This document shows positions 4,462 through 12,885 of a stretch of DNA of 15,720 nucleotides, piece after piece. Source of the stretch: Candidatus Bathyarchaeota archaeon (GTDB lineage: Archaea; Thermoproteota; Bathyarchaeia; 40CM-2-53-6; RBG-13-38-9); assembly GCA_023144075.1 (NCBI GenBank), contig JAGLGJ010000009.1, forward strand, positions 1 to 15,720. Direction: 5' to 3'. Under the pieces are notes generated by a model. That model did not search any database. It was not told the DNA's origin and worked only from the letters and a program-made list of their open reading frames with translations. The position numbers and the translations under genes are program-made. Numbering within the stretch: the first letter of the stretch is position 1; every line of letters starts with the position of its first letter.

Positions 4462-5037
4462 ATGGTAATCACTGGTACGCCCGGTGTAGGAAAATCAACT
4501 ATTTCAAAAATTATCGCTCAGAGACTCCAAGGAATCCATATAGACTGTGGAAGAGTCGCACTCAATGGAGGAATGACGATAGAATATGACGAAAAAAAAG
4601 AAACTCATACGATCGACGAAAGACTGCTATCCAGAAGACTGAAAGAAATAGTCGCCAAATATGATTCTGATATTATATTGGAAGGTCATTTTATACCAAG
4701 AATATCTGGATTCAAACCGGAACGAGTCTTTGTTTTAAGATGTCATCCAAGAAAGATAATCGATAGGCTCGAAGAAAAAAGCTATTCAAAAAGAAAGATA
4801 GCTGAGAATGTTGCGGCAGAAATACTGGATTTCTGTCTAAACGATGCAATAAAAGTATTTGACCGAACTAAGATATTTGAGATAGATAACTCAAAGAATA
4901 GGCCAAATTTAATGGCGTCCATGATTTTGAGCATGTTAGAAGGTAAGATTCGACGTAAATCTAAACATATAGACTGGATTTCAAAACTGGAAAAAGAAGA
5001 AAGTCTACAGGAAATCCTGAAATATATAGAGAACTGA
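4462..5037 (+). CDS. AK6/Fap7-type adenylate kinase
   Basis: A 191-residue P-loop kinase starting MVITGTPGVGKS, with Walker A GTPGVGKS at residues 5-12. The dinucleotide-like HIDCGR segment and the LEGHFIP motif (DIILEGHF, near 73-80) are typical of archaeal AK6/Fap7 homologues, which move phosphate between ATP and AMP and in eukaryotes help mature the small ribosomal subunit with uS11. LRCHPRKIIDRLEEKSYSKRKIAENV corresponds to the lid region. The frame is open 22 codons further back, but that extension lies in the tRNA-Glu T-loop intron and acceptor. The family's normal N-terminus starts three to five residues before the P-loop, so ATG 4462 is chosen. No Shine-Dalgarno is at usable spacing (GAGGGG at 4438-4443 is 18 bases away). 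Confidence 0.88.
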   Translation: MVITGTPGVGKSTISKIIAQRLQGIHIDCGRVALNGGMTIEYDEKKETHTIDERLLSRRLKEIVAKYDSDIILEGHFIPRISGFKPERVFVLRCHPRKIIDRLEEKSYSKRKIAENVAAEILDFCLNDAIKVFDRTKIFEIDNSKNRPNLMASMILSMLEGKIRRKSKHIDWISKLEKEESLQEILKYIEN

Positions 5038-5082
5038 TTAAGTCAACTTATCATCATAGAATTAGATATAAGGAAATCCTCT

Positions 5083-5301
5083 TTGAAGCCTATACAGAAA
5101 AGATGTGCAATAATTCAATGTCCAAAGTGTGATTATTTTCAACTGGTATATTTAGGAACTAAATCGCATCGATGTGCCTTCTGTGAAAGTACTATCATGA
5201 TGAAAAGGTCTAGAGTAAAGATATTGCATATCTCAAAATCTCCACGTGACGCATCAATGGTTCTAATGAAGCTTAAACAAGAAAGAGCTCGACCAAAATA
5301 G
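5083..5301 (+). CDS. Small zinc-ribbon protein (DUF1922-like)
   Basis: A 72-residue protein with C13-PK-C16 and C31-AF-C34 pairs that should bind one zinc, plus an extra C8. A basic segment follows (MKRSRVKILHIS) and then DASMVLMKLKQER. This resembles DUF1922 archaeal zinc-ribbon proteins, in which a zinc knuckle precedes a helix of the type EASELVRKLQ. Family function is unknown; the fold and positive charge suggest nucleic-acid binding, which is inference. The start is TTG 5083, seven bases after an AAGGAAA element; no ATG or GTG lies between it and the stop of the preceding adenylate kinase gene, 45 bases upstream in the same frame. It likely shares a transcript with that gene. Confidence 0.7.
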   Translation: MKPIQKRCAIIQCPKCDYFQLVYLGTKSHRCAFCESTIMMKRSRVKILHISKSPRDASMVLMKLKQERARPK

Positions 5302-5375
5302 ATTATGAGTTTGCTTGATCTTATGGTAAAGTAATAAAAGGAAGAGGACTGTATTGAAATGTCGGTTTTACTCCG

Positions 5376-5810
5376 ATGTCATCGGTTGCAGAAAGAAGAC
5401 TTAGAGAAGAACTTTCTCTATTTATCCAAAAACCAGTCACTGTTCATACAACGCTAGAAAAGACGTATACGGGTACGTTACAAGGCATAGATGCCGGAAC
5501 TCTAAACATGTGCTTAGCCAATGCGAAAGATGAATCAGGGAAAGAAATTGGTAGACTGTTTATAAATGGTCGGACAGTGCTTGAAATCTTCGGAATCGAA
5601 ATGCCTTTTGATCTACGCGGTTTTGCTGCAAGACTTGATAGAGTATTCCCAAAAATGGTGAAAGTTATTGATGAAGCAGGAGTAATAGTTGTAATGGATA
5701 AGATACGTGTCACAGAGAAGGGATTAATCGAGGGAAGAGGACCTGCAGCGGAGCGCGTTCAGAAGGTCTATGAAGAATTCAATCGTGAGAGAGCAAAGAA
5801 GTCTAATTAA
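5376..5810 (+). CDS. Two-domain archaeal Sm-like protein (SmAP3 type)
   Basis: A 144-residue protein. Residues about 10-76 are an Sm fold: Sm1 with VTVHTTLEKTYTGTLQGID, the conserved G and a D/N-rich turn (GTLNMCLANAKDE), then Sm2 with RLFINGRTVLEIFG. A second domain of about 68 residues follows, with AARLDRVFPKMVKVIDEAG and VIVVMDKIRVTEKGLIEGRGPAAERV. This layout matches SmAP3 of Pyrobaculum and relatives, where the Sm ring binds RNA and the added domain has no settled role. The start ATG at 5376 lacks a clear Shine-Dalgarno. It is the last gene of the forward run from tRNA-Glu and is followed by a T-run. Confidence 0.85.
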   Translation: MSSVAERRLREELSLFIQKPVTVHTTLEKTYTGTLQGIDAGTLNMCLANAKDESGKEIGRLFINGRTVLEIFGIEMPFDLRGFAARLDRVFPKMVKVIDEAGVIVVMDKIRVTEKGLIEGRGPAAERVQKVYEEFNRERAKKSN

Positions 5811-5819
5811 ATCGCTATA

Positions 5820-5826
5820 TTTTTTT
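5820..5826 (+). terminator. T-run terminator after the Sm-like gene
   Basis: Seven consecutive T nine bases past the stop codon, with a second seven-T run at 5858-5864. Both fit archaeal T-tract termination of the forward run. Confidence 0.5.
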
Positions 5827-6040
5827 GTCTGTACACGAAATATCTATTATCGATTACTTTTTTTAATTGTTTCATCGAGAATTGAGAGTTGAGACTTATC
5901 CAGAAATTTACATTGAAAATTTAACGTTAACACATTTTTATGTCATTACACTCTTAATGTTTTTTCAAATCTAATTAATTTCATTTAAATCGAATATGAC
6001 CAATAGAACTTCATGAAACATATCATAGTAGGATCAAAAG
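5827..6040 (+). other. AT-rich leader region of tgtA
   Basis: This 214-base intergenic stretch is strongly AT-rich. Apart from the second T-run and the probable tgtA TATA box near 5983-5989, I see no gene, repeat or RNA structure. Confidence 0.4.
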
Positions 6041-7705
6041 ATGAGACATGAATTACTTTTCAAAAAAGACCATGTTTTTGAAATAAGAGAAAAAGATCTT
6101 CTCGGCAGAATAGGAAAGCTTCATACTAAAAATGGTATATTGGAAACCCCTTATCTATTTCCAGTTGTCCATCCAAAACATCACATAGTATTGCCAAAAG
6201 AAATTCAAGACATTGGATTTCCAGCAATAATGACAAATGCTTTCTTAGCAAGGAAATCTTTTGGTACTGACCACGAAAAAAAAATTCATGAGCTTCTAGA
6301 TTTCAACGGAATAGTTGCGACTGATAGTGGAGCTTATCAAATATTAATTTATGGCGGGATAGAAATAACGCAGACCGAAATTATAAGATTTCAAGAACAA
6401 ATACGTTCCGATATAGCAGTTATTCTAGATGTGCCAACAGGTCTAACTAATGATCGAGCGCATGCAGAGGAGACGGTCAAATTAACTTTACAAAGAGCTG
6501 ATCAGGCTATGGAGAGTATTATAGAACGTGATATTTTATGGGTTGGACCAATACAAGGTGGTCTAAATTTAGATTTAGTCGCAGAATCTTCGAAACATAT
6601 GGATAAGAAAAATTTTCCAATCCTAGCATTGGGAAGTCCGACACAGATTATGGAACAATATATGTATCGGCAACTAGTCAACATGATCTTGACTTGTAAA
6701 ACATGGATAAAACCAAGTAGCCCGTTTCATCTCTTCGGAGGAGGTCACCCATCCATGTTCGCACTCGCTGTTTCTCTAGGATGTGATCTTTTTGATTCTG
6801 CTTCTTACGCGATATACGCTAGAAACAATAGATATTTGACTCCAAATGGAACAATCAGGTTTGAAAATCTTGAGTATCTACCTTGCTCATGTAGCATATG
6901 TGGCAAATTAAATCTGAGAGATATCAGAGATTTTCCTAATGAACAAAGAGTTAGAGCTCTGGCGATTCATAATCTCAATATCTGTTTAGAAGAATTTCAA
7001 AAGATCAAGCAGAGTATCCGTGAAGGAAGACTTTGGGAACTGGTTATGCAAAGGGCAAGAGCCCATCCTAAACTCTTTGAATCAATCTATGAACTGAAAA
7101 AATATCGTAGTCTTTTAGAAAGCTGTTCTCCTATCTCCAAGAAGAAAGGAATCTTTTTCTTCGATCACTTAGACTACATTAGACCTGAAATTTTTAGATT
7201 TAGAAAACGTTTGATAGAAGAATTCATTCTACCAACTAAATTTAAAATTATGATACTTATGCCACCTCCTTTCACAAAACCCTATGAAATGGATAAGAAT
7301 CTAAGGAAGATGAAAGACGTCATAAAAGAACGAAAAGATGTGCATATCTGCTTCTATGATGTGCCTTATGGGCCAATCCCCATAGAGTTAAGTGATGTAT
7401 ATCCAATCACACAAACGGAGACCTCCAATACCGATAATTTGCTTGTCAGATTGGATGCCGAAGAGTCATTAGCGCAGTATGTGAAAAAAACAAAGTGCAA
7501 AATGGTCGTTTTGCATAGCTCAGATCAGGTTTGGTCAAGGGAAATGGTCCTAAAGCTTCGAAAACAGTGTTTACAAGCTAAAAGTAAGATGTGCATCTCC
7601 TATTATGGAGACGATATGTGGAGTAAAGAGGCAATGCTGAAACTGAAGTCTACATTAAACTCTAGCAAAACTAAACGGGAAAAGCGATCAAGCGTGCATT
7701 GTTGA
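6041..7705 (+). CDS. tgtA: tRNA-guanine(15) transglycosylase (archaeosine pathway)
   Basis: A 554-residue protein that exchanges G15 in the tRNA D-loop for preQ0, the first tRNA step to archaeosine. The catalytic TIM-barrel domain has DSGAYQ with the general acid/base D95, the GPIQGG motif near 169-174, and LFDSASY with the nucleophile D252. Zinc ligands C282, C284, C287 and H310 keep the spacing known for the Pyrococcus enzyme. The C-terminal part (about 390-530) looks like the archaeal C1-type domain. The chain then ends in a basic tail, and no PUA domain is visible, although many archaeal TgtA proteins have one. A TTTAAAT element at about 5983-5989 is a plausible TATA box. It ends five bases before the stop of the convergent PAC2 gene. 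Confidence 0.95.
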   Translation: MRHELLFKKDHVFEIREKDLLGRIGKLHTKNGILETPYLFPVVHPKHHIVLPKEIQDIGFPAIMTNAFLARKSFGTDHEKKIHELLDFNGIVATDSGAYQILIYGGIEITQTEIIRFQEQIRSDIAVILDVPTGLTNDRAHAEETVKLTLQRADQAMESIIERDILWVGPIQGGLNLDLVAESSKHMDKKNFPILALGSPTQIMEQYMYRQLVNMILTCKTWIKPSSPFHLFGGGHPSMFALAVSLGCDLFDSASYAIYARNNRYLTPNGTIRFENLEYLPCSCSICGKLNLRDIRDFPNEQRVRALAIHNLNICLEEFQKIKQSIREGRLWELVMQRARAHPKLFESIYELKKYRSLLESCSPISKKKGIFFFDHLDYIRPEIFRFRKRLIEEFILPTKFKIMILMPPPFTKPYEMDKNLRKMKDVIKERKDVHICFYDVPYGPIPIELSDVYPITQTETSNTDNLLVRLDAEESLAQYVKKTKCKMVVLHSSDQVWSREMVLKLRKQCLQAKSKMCISYYGDDMWSKEAMLKLKSTLNSSKTKREKRSSVHC

Positions 7706-7710
7706 AAAAA

Positions 7711-8418
7711 TCATACAAACATTCCTTGAAGTGATTTATGTGTCTGTTTCATTCTATGCTCGATCTCAGTTTCGATATCTTTTGCATCTCTTTCTAAATC
7801 TGAAACATTGACTTTCATGCTATATGTTTTACAGATTGTTCTTATTGCAATTGCTGCGGCAGCGGGATCAGGTCTTGTTGATGATGCATATGGAAGAAGA
7901 GCTAGAGCTGGAAAGTTGTGGATTTCGAATTCACTAAGCATTATTGCCAAAGGGCCATAAACGAAGAGTTCTTCTTCAAGTCGAAGTGAATTAAGAGACT
8001 TGTTTTTGGAAGGATAAGTCTTGGTAGTTACAATTCTGAGTTTTGCTTTCTCACTTTTATAGTTCGAATCTAAGCCGCCTATCATAACAGCGTCTTTGAA
8101 TTTCTCTTTGGTAACCCATGAGGCTAGTGTTTTGAGGAACTGTGCTTCTTCACTCTTATGTGGTGAGAATTCTAATTTAGCGATGATCATTTTATTTTTT
8201 TTATAGATCTCGAAAGGTGTGACAATACCCTCCTGAGTAGAATTAATGAAAGGGGGAGGTTTTTCAACCTCTATGAATCCAATTCTTTCAGCATGCAATG
8301 CGTGAACTAGAAACGAGGTAGCAATATAACCGGTCTCTCCAATTCCGTGGAAGCCGGTGATGAATGTCTTACCTTTGAAACTTTCATTATTGACTTTTAT
8401 GCGAACTGTCATCTTCAA
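7711..8418 (-). CDS. PAC2 family protein (proteasome assembly chaperone-like)
   Basis: A 235-residue protein with the PAC2 hallmarks: FITGFHGIGETGYIATSFLV near residues 20-39, GFIEVEKPPPF near 47-57, the VMIGGLDS strand near 115-122, a LFVYGPLAIMLSE segment, and LALLPYASSTRPDPAAAAIAI near 172-192. PAC2 proteins assemble proteasomal alpha-rings in eukaryotes (PAC1-PAC2), and archaeal PbaA/PbaB are relatives. Many archaeal copies have no tested function, so a chaperone role is inferred. The start is TTG 8418 or ATG 8412, two codons apart; neither has a clear Shine-Dalgarno. An AAATATTTTAATG stretch at about 8454-8466 may be its TATA box. It is divergent from the aCPSF2 gene. Confidence 0.88.
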   Translation of the reverse strand: MKMTVRIKVNNESFKGKTFITGFHGIGETGYIATSFLVHALHAERIGFIEVEKPPPFINSTQEGIVTPFEIYKKNKMIIAKLEFSPHKSEEAQFLKTLASWVTKEKFKDAVMIGGLDSNYKSEKAKLRIVTTKTYPSKNKSLNSLRLEEELFVYGPLAIMLSEFEIHNFPALALLPYASSTRPDPAAAAIAIRTICKTYSMKVNVSDLERDAKDIETEIEHRMKQTHKSLQGMFV

Positions 8419-8563
8419 AACCGATAATTTGTGACCCCAAAAGGTAAATCTATCATTAAAATATTTCTAAACATGTTATTGCCGAGTATAAGTCCTCATT
8501 TCTACGAGTTGTTTAAGTGTAACTTCTTATAGTGATCAGCCAAAAAAATTGAAAGTGTAAGGG

Positions 8564-9820
8564 TTGAATGTTAAATTTCTAGGAGCATGCAGAGAAGTCG
8601 GTAGATCAGCTGTCATAGTTGAAGCGGGCGAAAATTGTTGCCTTTTCGATTATGGTGTAATGATGAACCATTCCGTCAGATTTCCAGTTCATATATCTCC
8701 TAAGGACTTGGATGGAATTTTTCTCTCTCATGCACATCTGGACCATAGCGGACTTATCCCGCTATTTTATTTGAGTAAGCGCCTTCCCTTGTATGGAGTG
8801 GAACCAACATTCGAATTCACAAAACTATTGATTAAAGACTTCATCAAAATCAGCGGTTATTTTCTTCCATATGAATATATTGATCTTGAAGCAATGATGG
8901 ATCATTGCATTCCTGTGAACTATAGGAATGAATTTGATTTTAAAGGAATCAAAGTTAATTTCTTGAATGCAGGACATATCCCTGGCAGCTCTCAGATTCT
9001 CATCGAGGGCGATGGTAAACGGGTTCTATATACTGGTGACTTTAATGCAAATGAGACTAGAACACTTGGATCAGCTGATCTTGATTACGGTGATTTGGAT
9101 GCTGTAATTACTGAGTCTACTTATGCGGCAGAAGATCATCCTAAACGGTCTGATGTGGAAAAAGAATTTGTCTCCAATACGACCGAGATCGTAGAAAACG
9201 ATGGAACTGTATTAGTTCCAGCTTTTGGAGTAGGAAGATCACAGGAGATTGCAACCGTTCTCGCAGCTCACAATTTTAAATATCCAGTATTTATGGATGG
9301 AATGGCATTATCCGCAACTGAGATACTAAGGAATTATCCAAAATCCTTGAAAGATAGTGATCTCTTTGAAAAAGCTGTGAAGAAAACCAGATGGATCAAT
9401 TCATGGAATGATAGAAGAAAAGCTGTCAAGACTCCCTGTGTGATTATCTCACCTGCTGGTATGCTTAAAGGTGGAACTGCGATTTTTTACATGCAAGAAG
9501 TAGTTAAAAACAGAAATAATGGAATTTTCTTAGTAAGTTTCCAAATACCTGGAACTCCAGGCAGCATACTTTTAGAAAAAAGAAAGTTCATGATTCAAGG
9601 CAGATCCAGAAACGTTGAGGCGAACGTTCAGAAATTTGACTTCACATCTCATGGCGGGCGTAGTAATATTCAAGAGATTCTTTCAAAATTTGATAGTAAG
9701 ACAAAGGTCTTCACCATCCACGGAGAAGAAGTAAATTGTGTCAAGCTTGCAAGCTGGGTGAGTAAAGAACTTGGTTTGGAAGCTCATGCACCTAAACCTG
9801 GAGAAAAATTTACGATTTGA
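8564..9820 (+). CDS. Beta-CASP ribonuclease, aCPSF2 type
   Basis: A 418-residue metallo-beta-lactamase/beta-CASP nuclease that cuts RNA using two zinc ions. Motif 2 is SHAHLDHSG (H56, H58, D60, H61), motif 3 is NAGHIPGS (H138), motif 4 is YTGDFN (D159). The beta-CASP part has the TEST-like VITEST (181-186), a SHGGR motif (H363) and an IHGEE motif (H386). There are no N-terminal KH domains, which separates it from aCPSF1, the transcription termination factor. Length and motifs fit aCPSF2; aRNase J is the close alternative, separable only by phylogeny. The start is TTG 8564; an in-frame TAA sits two codons upstream, so no other start exists. A GTTTAAGTG element at 8511-8519 is a plausible TATA box. 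Confidence 0.9.
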   Translation: MNVKFLGACREVGRSAVIVEAGENCCLFDYGVMMNHSVRFPVHISPKDLDGIFLSHAHLDHSGLIPLFYLSKRLPLYGVEPTFEFTKLLIKDFIKISGYFLPYEYIDLEAMMDHCIPVNYRNEFDFKGIKVNFLNAGHIPGSSQILIEGDGKRVLYTGDFNANETRTLGSADLDYGDLDAVITESTYAAEDHPKRSDVEKEFVSNTTEIVENDGTVLVPAFGVGRSQEIATVLAAHNFKYPVFMDGMALSATEILRNYPKSLKDSDLFEKAVKKTRWINSWNDRRKAVKTPCVIISPAGMLKGGTAIFYMQEVVKNRNNGIFLVSFQIPGTPGSILLEKRKFMIQGRSRNVEANVQKFDFTSHGGRSNIQEILSKFDSKTKVFTIHGEEVNCVKLASWVSKELGLEAHAPKPGEKFTI

Positions 9821-9839
9821 TCTCATATCGAACAAAAAA

Positions 9840-9845
9840 TTTTTT
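9840..9845 (+). terminator. T-run after the aCPSF2 gene
   Basis: Six A followed by six T about 20 bases past the stop. The T-run can terminate transcription and another T-run follows within 15 bases. Confidence 0.45.
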
Positions 9846-9948
9846 AGAATAAATTTTTCAAACTAATTAGTATTTATGATGTCTAATTTGGAAAACACAT
9901 GAATTTAACAGGATATTTCCGATCATCACAAGTTCACAAAAAAGAGAT

Positions 9949-10812
9949 ATGATGGATTTGACCAATGTAGAGAGAGCTGATATTAGGTTAGGAAATCTGA
10001 AACCTCAACTCTGGGTTATATTTCTTGCAGGTGTTCTATCATATTTCCTTGTTCAAACAGATAGCGAATATGAACGACTAACCATCTTTCCAGAGACTAC
10101 GGTGGGTGCATCGCTAAATTCCCTTATTTTCGTCATTGCGTTATTTATAATCGCTACTATTATCTACTTGATCGTAAAGCGTAGGCGACTCTCAATTCTC
10201 AAATATGTTTTGAGATTTTCATTAATTTTATCCACTTTTCTTTTAACAAACTGGTACATCTCAAAAATTGTTCAATTTTCACATGCCGAATTGTTCGTCG
10301 ATACTCTCTCATTTATCATATCGATATGTCTGACCATATCGGTTTGGTTCACAGTTTATCGAAGAAAAGGAACTGTTCAGGTTTTGACTATCGGAGCGAT
10401 AGGTGCCCTTATAGGGACTTTTTTAGCATTTTCCATACCCTTGCTGTCAGCAACTATACTCTTGCTGGCCTTGGTGATATATGATGTTCTTTCAGTATAC
10501 AAAGGTCCGATCGGAAAATTATCAGAAAGTATTCATGTTAGTGAATTCACTGGTGCAGCTTTTACATTTAAGGATGTTACTATTGGAATGGGGGATGTGG
10601 TCTTCTATTCAATGTTGGTATCCATGGCGCTCAAACACTTTGGTATATCAATATATGTCGTATCATCCCTAGGAGTTTTGCTTGGAGCTTATTGGGGAAT
10701 GCGAATGCTTAAAAAAAGAGATTTCTTTCCAGGTTTGCCTTTAGCAATATTAATTGGATTAATAATGATGTTTAGTTCGGTTTACATTACGAATCATATT
10801 ACATTACCATAA
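9949..10812 (+). CDS. Presenilin/signal-peptide-peptidase-like intramembrane aspartyl protease
   Basis: A 287-residue protein with about nine hydrophobic segments (for example near 21-36, 55-77, 84-107, 118-136, 143-160, 163-180, 212-228, 233-250, 262-282). The two catalytic aspartates of the A22/PSH family are in LVIYDVLSVYKGP (D179) and IGMGDVVFYS (D216, the GxGD motif). The third signature, usually PAL, is represented by PGLPLA near 261-266, a variant form. These enzymes cut transmembrane helices within the membrane; archaeal homologues clear signal peptides or membrane protein fragments. ATG 9949 is immediately followed by a second ATG (9952), and no strong Shine-Dalgarno is present. It appears to be transcribed alone or with the THUMP gene 71 bases downstream. 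Confidence 0.9.
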   Translation: MMDLTNVERADIRLGNLKPQLWVIFLAGVLSYFLVQTDSEYERLTIFPETTVGASLNSLIFVIALFIIATIIYLIVKRRRLSILKYVLRFSLILSTFLLTNWYISKIVQFSHAELFVDTLSFIISICLTISVWFTVYRRKGTVQVLTIGAIGALIGTFLAFSIPLLSATILLLALVIYDVLSVYKGPIGKLSESIHVSEFTGAAFTFKDVTIGMGDVVFYSMLVSMALKHFGISIYVVSSLGVLLGAYWGMRMLKKRDFFPGLPLAILIGLIMMFSSVYITNHITLP

Positions 10813-10883
10813 CTGTCTGGAGCTACATGTGAAAATGATGACTGGATATCTGAAGATTTTCTTTAATCCTTGAGGGTACAACC

Positions 10884-11441
10884 TTGCTTCAAAAATTTAA
10901 TCTGTTGATATCAACATCACGAGGTGACGAGCGTAGAACATGCAAAGAAATATGGTATCTTCTTAATGAATTGGGTGACAAAAACCCTGAAGTTGATGTT
11001 ACCCCTGCAGTAGGTTTGATAGTGGCATACACGTCAATTAAACCTCTTAAAGCTATTTCCGGTTTTCGTGAAATCTTGGGAAATAGGCCATGGGAGATTC
11101 GGTATGCCCTAAAAATTACACCCATAGAGAAGAATGTCCCAGCAGATATAATTGAAATAAAGAAGATGGCGCGTAAATTGGCTGCTAGAATAAAATCGGA
11201 TGAATCTTATCGCGTTACAGTAAGAAAAAGGCATAGTGATCTTAAGTCAAAAGACATAATCGAGGCTGTAGCATCTGAAATACCTAGAAAGGTAGATCTA
11301 AACAATCCATCAAAGATACTGTTAGTAGACATCCTATCAAGTATAGCCGGCGTTTCCTTAATCAAATCAGATTCTATTTTATCGATTGAAAAAGAAAAGT
11401 GTAATGCTAAGAGAGTGCGAGAAGAGCCATCTTCTCGATGA
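10884..11441 (+). CDS. THUMP-domain protein (Tan1-like)
   Basis: A 185-residue protein. Its N-terminal NLLISTSRGDERRTCKEIWYLLNELGD resembles the N-terminal ferredoxin-like part of THUMP proteins. Residues about 75-165 form the THUMP core with KKMARKLAARIKSDESYRVTVRKRHSDLKSKDIIEAVASEI, ending in the LLVDILSSIAGVSLI strand-helix. THUMP domains bind the acceptor end of tRNA. Stand-alone archaeal forms resemble Tan1/THUMPD1, the adaptor for tRNA cytidine acetylation; that partner enzyme is not in the window. The start is TTG 10884 with a well spaced GAGGGT six bases upstream. The last 35 bases overlap the 3' end of the convergent cgi121 gene, which encodes another tRNA-modification factor. Confidence 0.88.
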   Translation: MLQKFNLLISTSRGDERRTCKEIWYLLNELGDKNPEVDVTPAVGLIVAYTSIKPLKAISGFREILGNRPWEIRYALKITPIEKNVPADIIEIKKMARKLAARIKSDESYRVTVRKRHSDLKSKDIIEAVASEIPRKVDLNNPSKILLVDILSSIAGVSLIKSDSILSIEKEKCNAKRVREEPSSR

Positions 11442-11973
11442 TGAGTTCCTCGAATGTTTTTTTGTCAGAATAGTTTTTACGTTTGACTGATTCGAATTCA
11501 GAATTTGATATTTTGAATATGATTTTTATTGTTTCTGCCATCTCTCTGTTCCACATGTTAAATGATGAATTATCGATGGATAGATCTTGCATTTTTGATA
11601 TCGATTCTAATAGATCATATAATTTCTTTTCACTCTTTGATATGGCTACTAACACCACTCGATGAGAGTTCTTTCTAACTCCTAATATCTCGATACTTTT
11701 GTTTATCTGGCGCTGGGCTGATGCATATACAAGAATCTCCATAGAAAGATCTTCAGAAATCATTTTATTGTTCTTTTTTCCTTTTAGTGCATTAAGAACT
11801 GCAAATATAATATGATCTCGACCAAGAACTCGATCACCATCTAACAGTTGTATTACTACATTTGATGATTTTCGTTCTAATGTTTGTATTAAGTCATCAT
11901 ATTTGATATTCTTTTTAGAAACTAATCCCTCTATCAAAAGTATTTGATCGTACTCATCCAGAGACTTTATCAT
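11407..11973 (-). CDS. cgi121: KEOPS complex subunit Cgi121
   Basis: A 188-residue protein. The family pattern is clear: VVIQLLDGDRVLGRDHIIFAVLNALKG near residues 39-65, followed by SMEILVYASAQRQINKSIEILGV near 77-99 and a VVLVAISK strand. Cgi121 (TPRKB) binds the CCA end of tRNA and Bud32 within KEOPS, which makes t6A at position 37 of tRNAs reading ANN codons. Two such tRNAs (Asn, Met) lie in this window. The last 70 residues are less conserved and lysine-rich. It starts at ATG 11973, 30 bases after the stop of the CinA-like gene on the same strand, so the two probably form an operon. Its 3' end overlaps the THUMP gene by 35 bases. Confidence 0.92.
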   Translation of the reverse strand: MIKSLDEYDQILLIEGLVSKKNIKYDDLIQTLERKSSNVVIQLLDGDRVLGRDHIIFAVLNALKGKKNNKMISEDLSMEILVYASAQRQINKSIEILGVRKNSHRVVLVAISKSEKKLYDLLESISKMQDLSIDNSSFNMWNREMAETIKIIFKISNSEFESVKRKNYSDKKTFEELIIEKMALLALS

Positions 11974-12003
11974 TTCGCTAACTCTTCAATGATAAGTTTT
12001 CTA

Positions 12004-12798
12004 TTATTTGGTTAATGTGATTAGTTTGCGTCCTTTTTGTTCGACGGCCTCCCGCAATAATGTTTTGGTTTCCTCAATTAACTTCCAGCAATCCATGTCA
12101 TTTTTTTCAAATGATATGATTTCGATAGGGATGCCTTTTTCTGGATCATATTCGCTAACAAGGGGTTTTAGATAGATATTAGCGATCTTTTTCTCTATAT
12201 CTTCAATAATTGGAGCGACTTCTGACTCGACCATTTTGACGATTACTCTAGTCGATTGACTTTTGCGACCGCTAGATTTCTCAATAATCTTTGAGATATG
12301 AGTTTTGAATATTGATTGAACTTCATTTGGTGGTCCAGGCATCGCTATAAGTGTAGTCTCCTTTAATTGCACAGAGATGGTAGGGCAAATTCCTACTGGA
12401 TTGTCGATAGTCTCTGCTCCTGAGAGCTTCCGTGCCATTTTAACATGATTTTTTGGTAATTTAGATTTAGGAATATTCTTGCGTTTGGATATTTTCTCTA
12501 AGGCATTCTCATCTGGGATTGTCTCAAGTTTTGTTAGTTTTGAAATTGAGTCTAACGTTTTATCGTCATTTGTTGGTCCTAAGCCTCCAGTTATTATCAA
12601 GAAATCAACTTCGCGTTCTATGATCTCTTTTAGAACCTTGCAAATCTGTTCTTCAGAATCTCTAAGGCAAGTTATTCGTGTAACTAGACCTCCAGCTCGA
12701 GTTAATTGGTCGGCTAGCCAAAAGGAATTGGTATCCGCAACTTTTCCATAACAGAGCTCGTTTCCTATTGCTAAGATCTCTATATTGACGGCAGCCAC
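12004..12798 (-). CDS. CinA N-terminal (MoaB/Mog-like) domain protein, COG1058
   Basis: A 264-residue protein with the molybdopterin-binding-like fold: AIGNELCYGKVADTNSFWLADQL near 11-33, LIITGGLGPTNDDKT near 67-81, and IAMPGPPNEV near 151-160. These are the motifs of the CinA N-terminal region, linked in bacteria to NMN deamidase/ADP-ribose pyrophosphatase activities. The C-terminal deamidase domain of full CinA is absent, as is usual for stand-alone archaeal COG1058 proteins; residues about 170-264 match the short extra domain of that group. Its substrate in archaea is not settled. The start is GTG 12798 with a close GGGAG just upstream. It leads a two-gene minus-strand unit with cgi121 and is divergent from the HAD gene. 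Confidence 0.88.
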   Translation of the reverse strand: MAAVNIEILAIGNELCYGKVADTNSFWLADQLTRAGGLVTRITCLRDSEEQICKVLKEIIEREVDFLIITGGLGPTNDDKTLDSISKLTKLETIPDENALEKISKRKNIPKSKLPKNHVKMARKLSGAETIDNPVGICPTISVQLKETTLIAMPGPPNEVQSIFKTHISKIIEKSSGRKSQSTRVIVKMVESEVAPIIEDIEKKIANIYLKPLVSEYDPEKGIPIEIISFEKNDMDCWKLIEETKTLLREAVEQKGRKLITLTK

Positions 12799-12885
12799 AA
12801 CTCCCAGATAAATTTTCTTGTAATGGTAATATCCTATTACCTACTATACATGACCTCTAGATGCAGATGAAGGAGTCGTTTCGAA

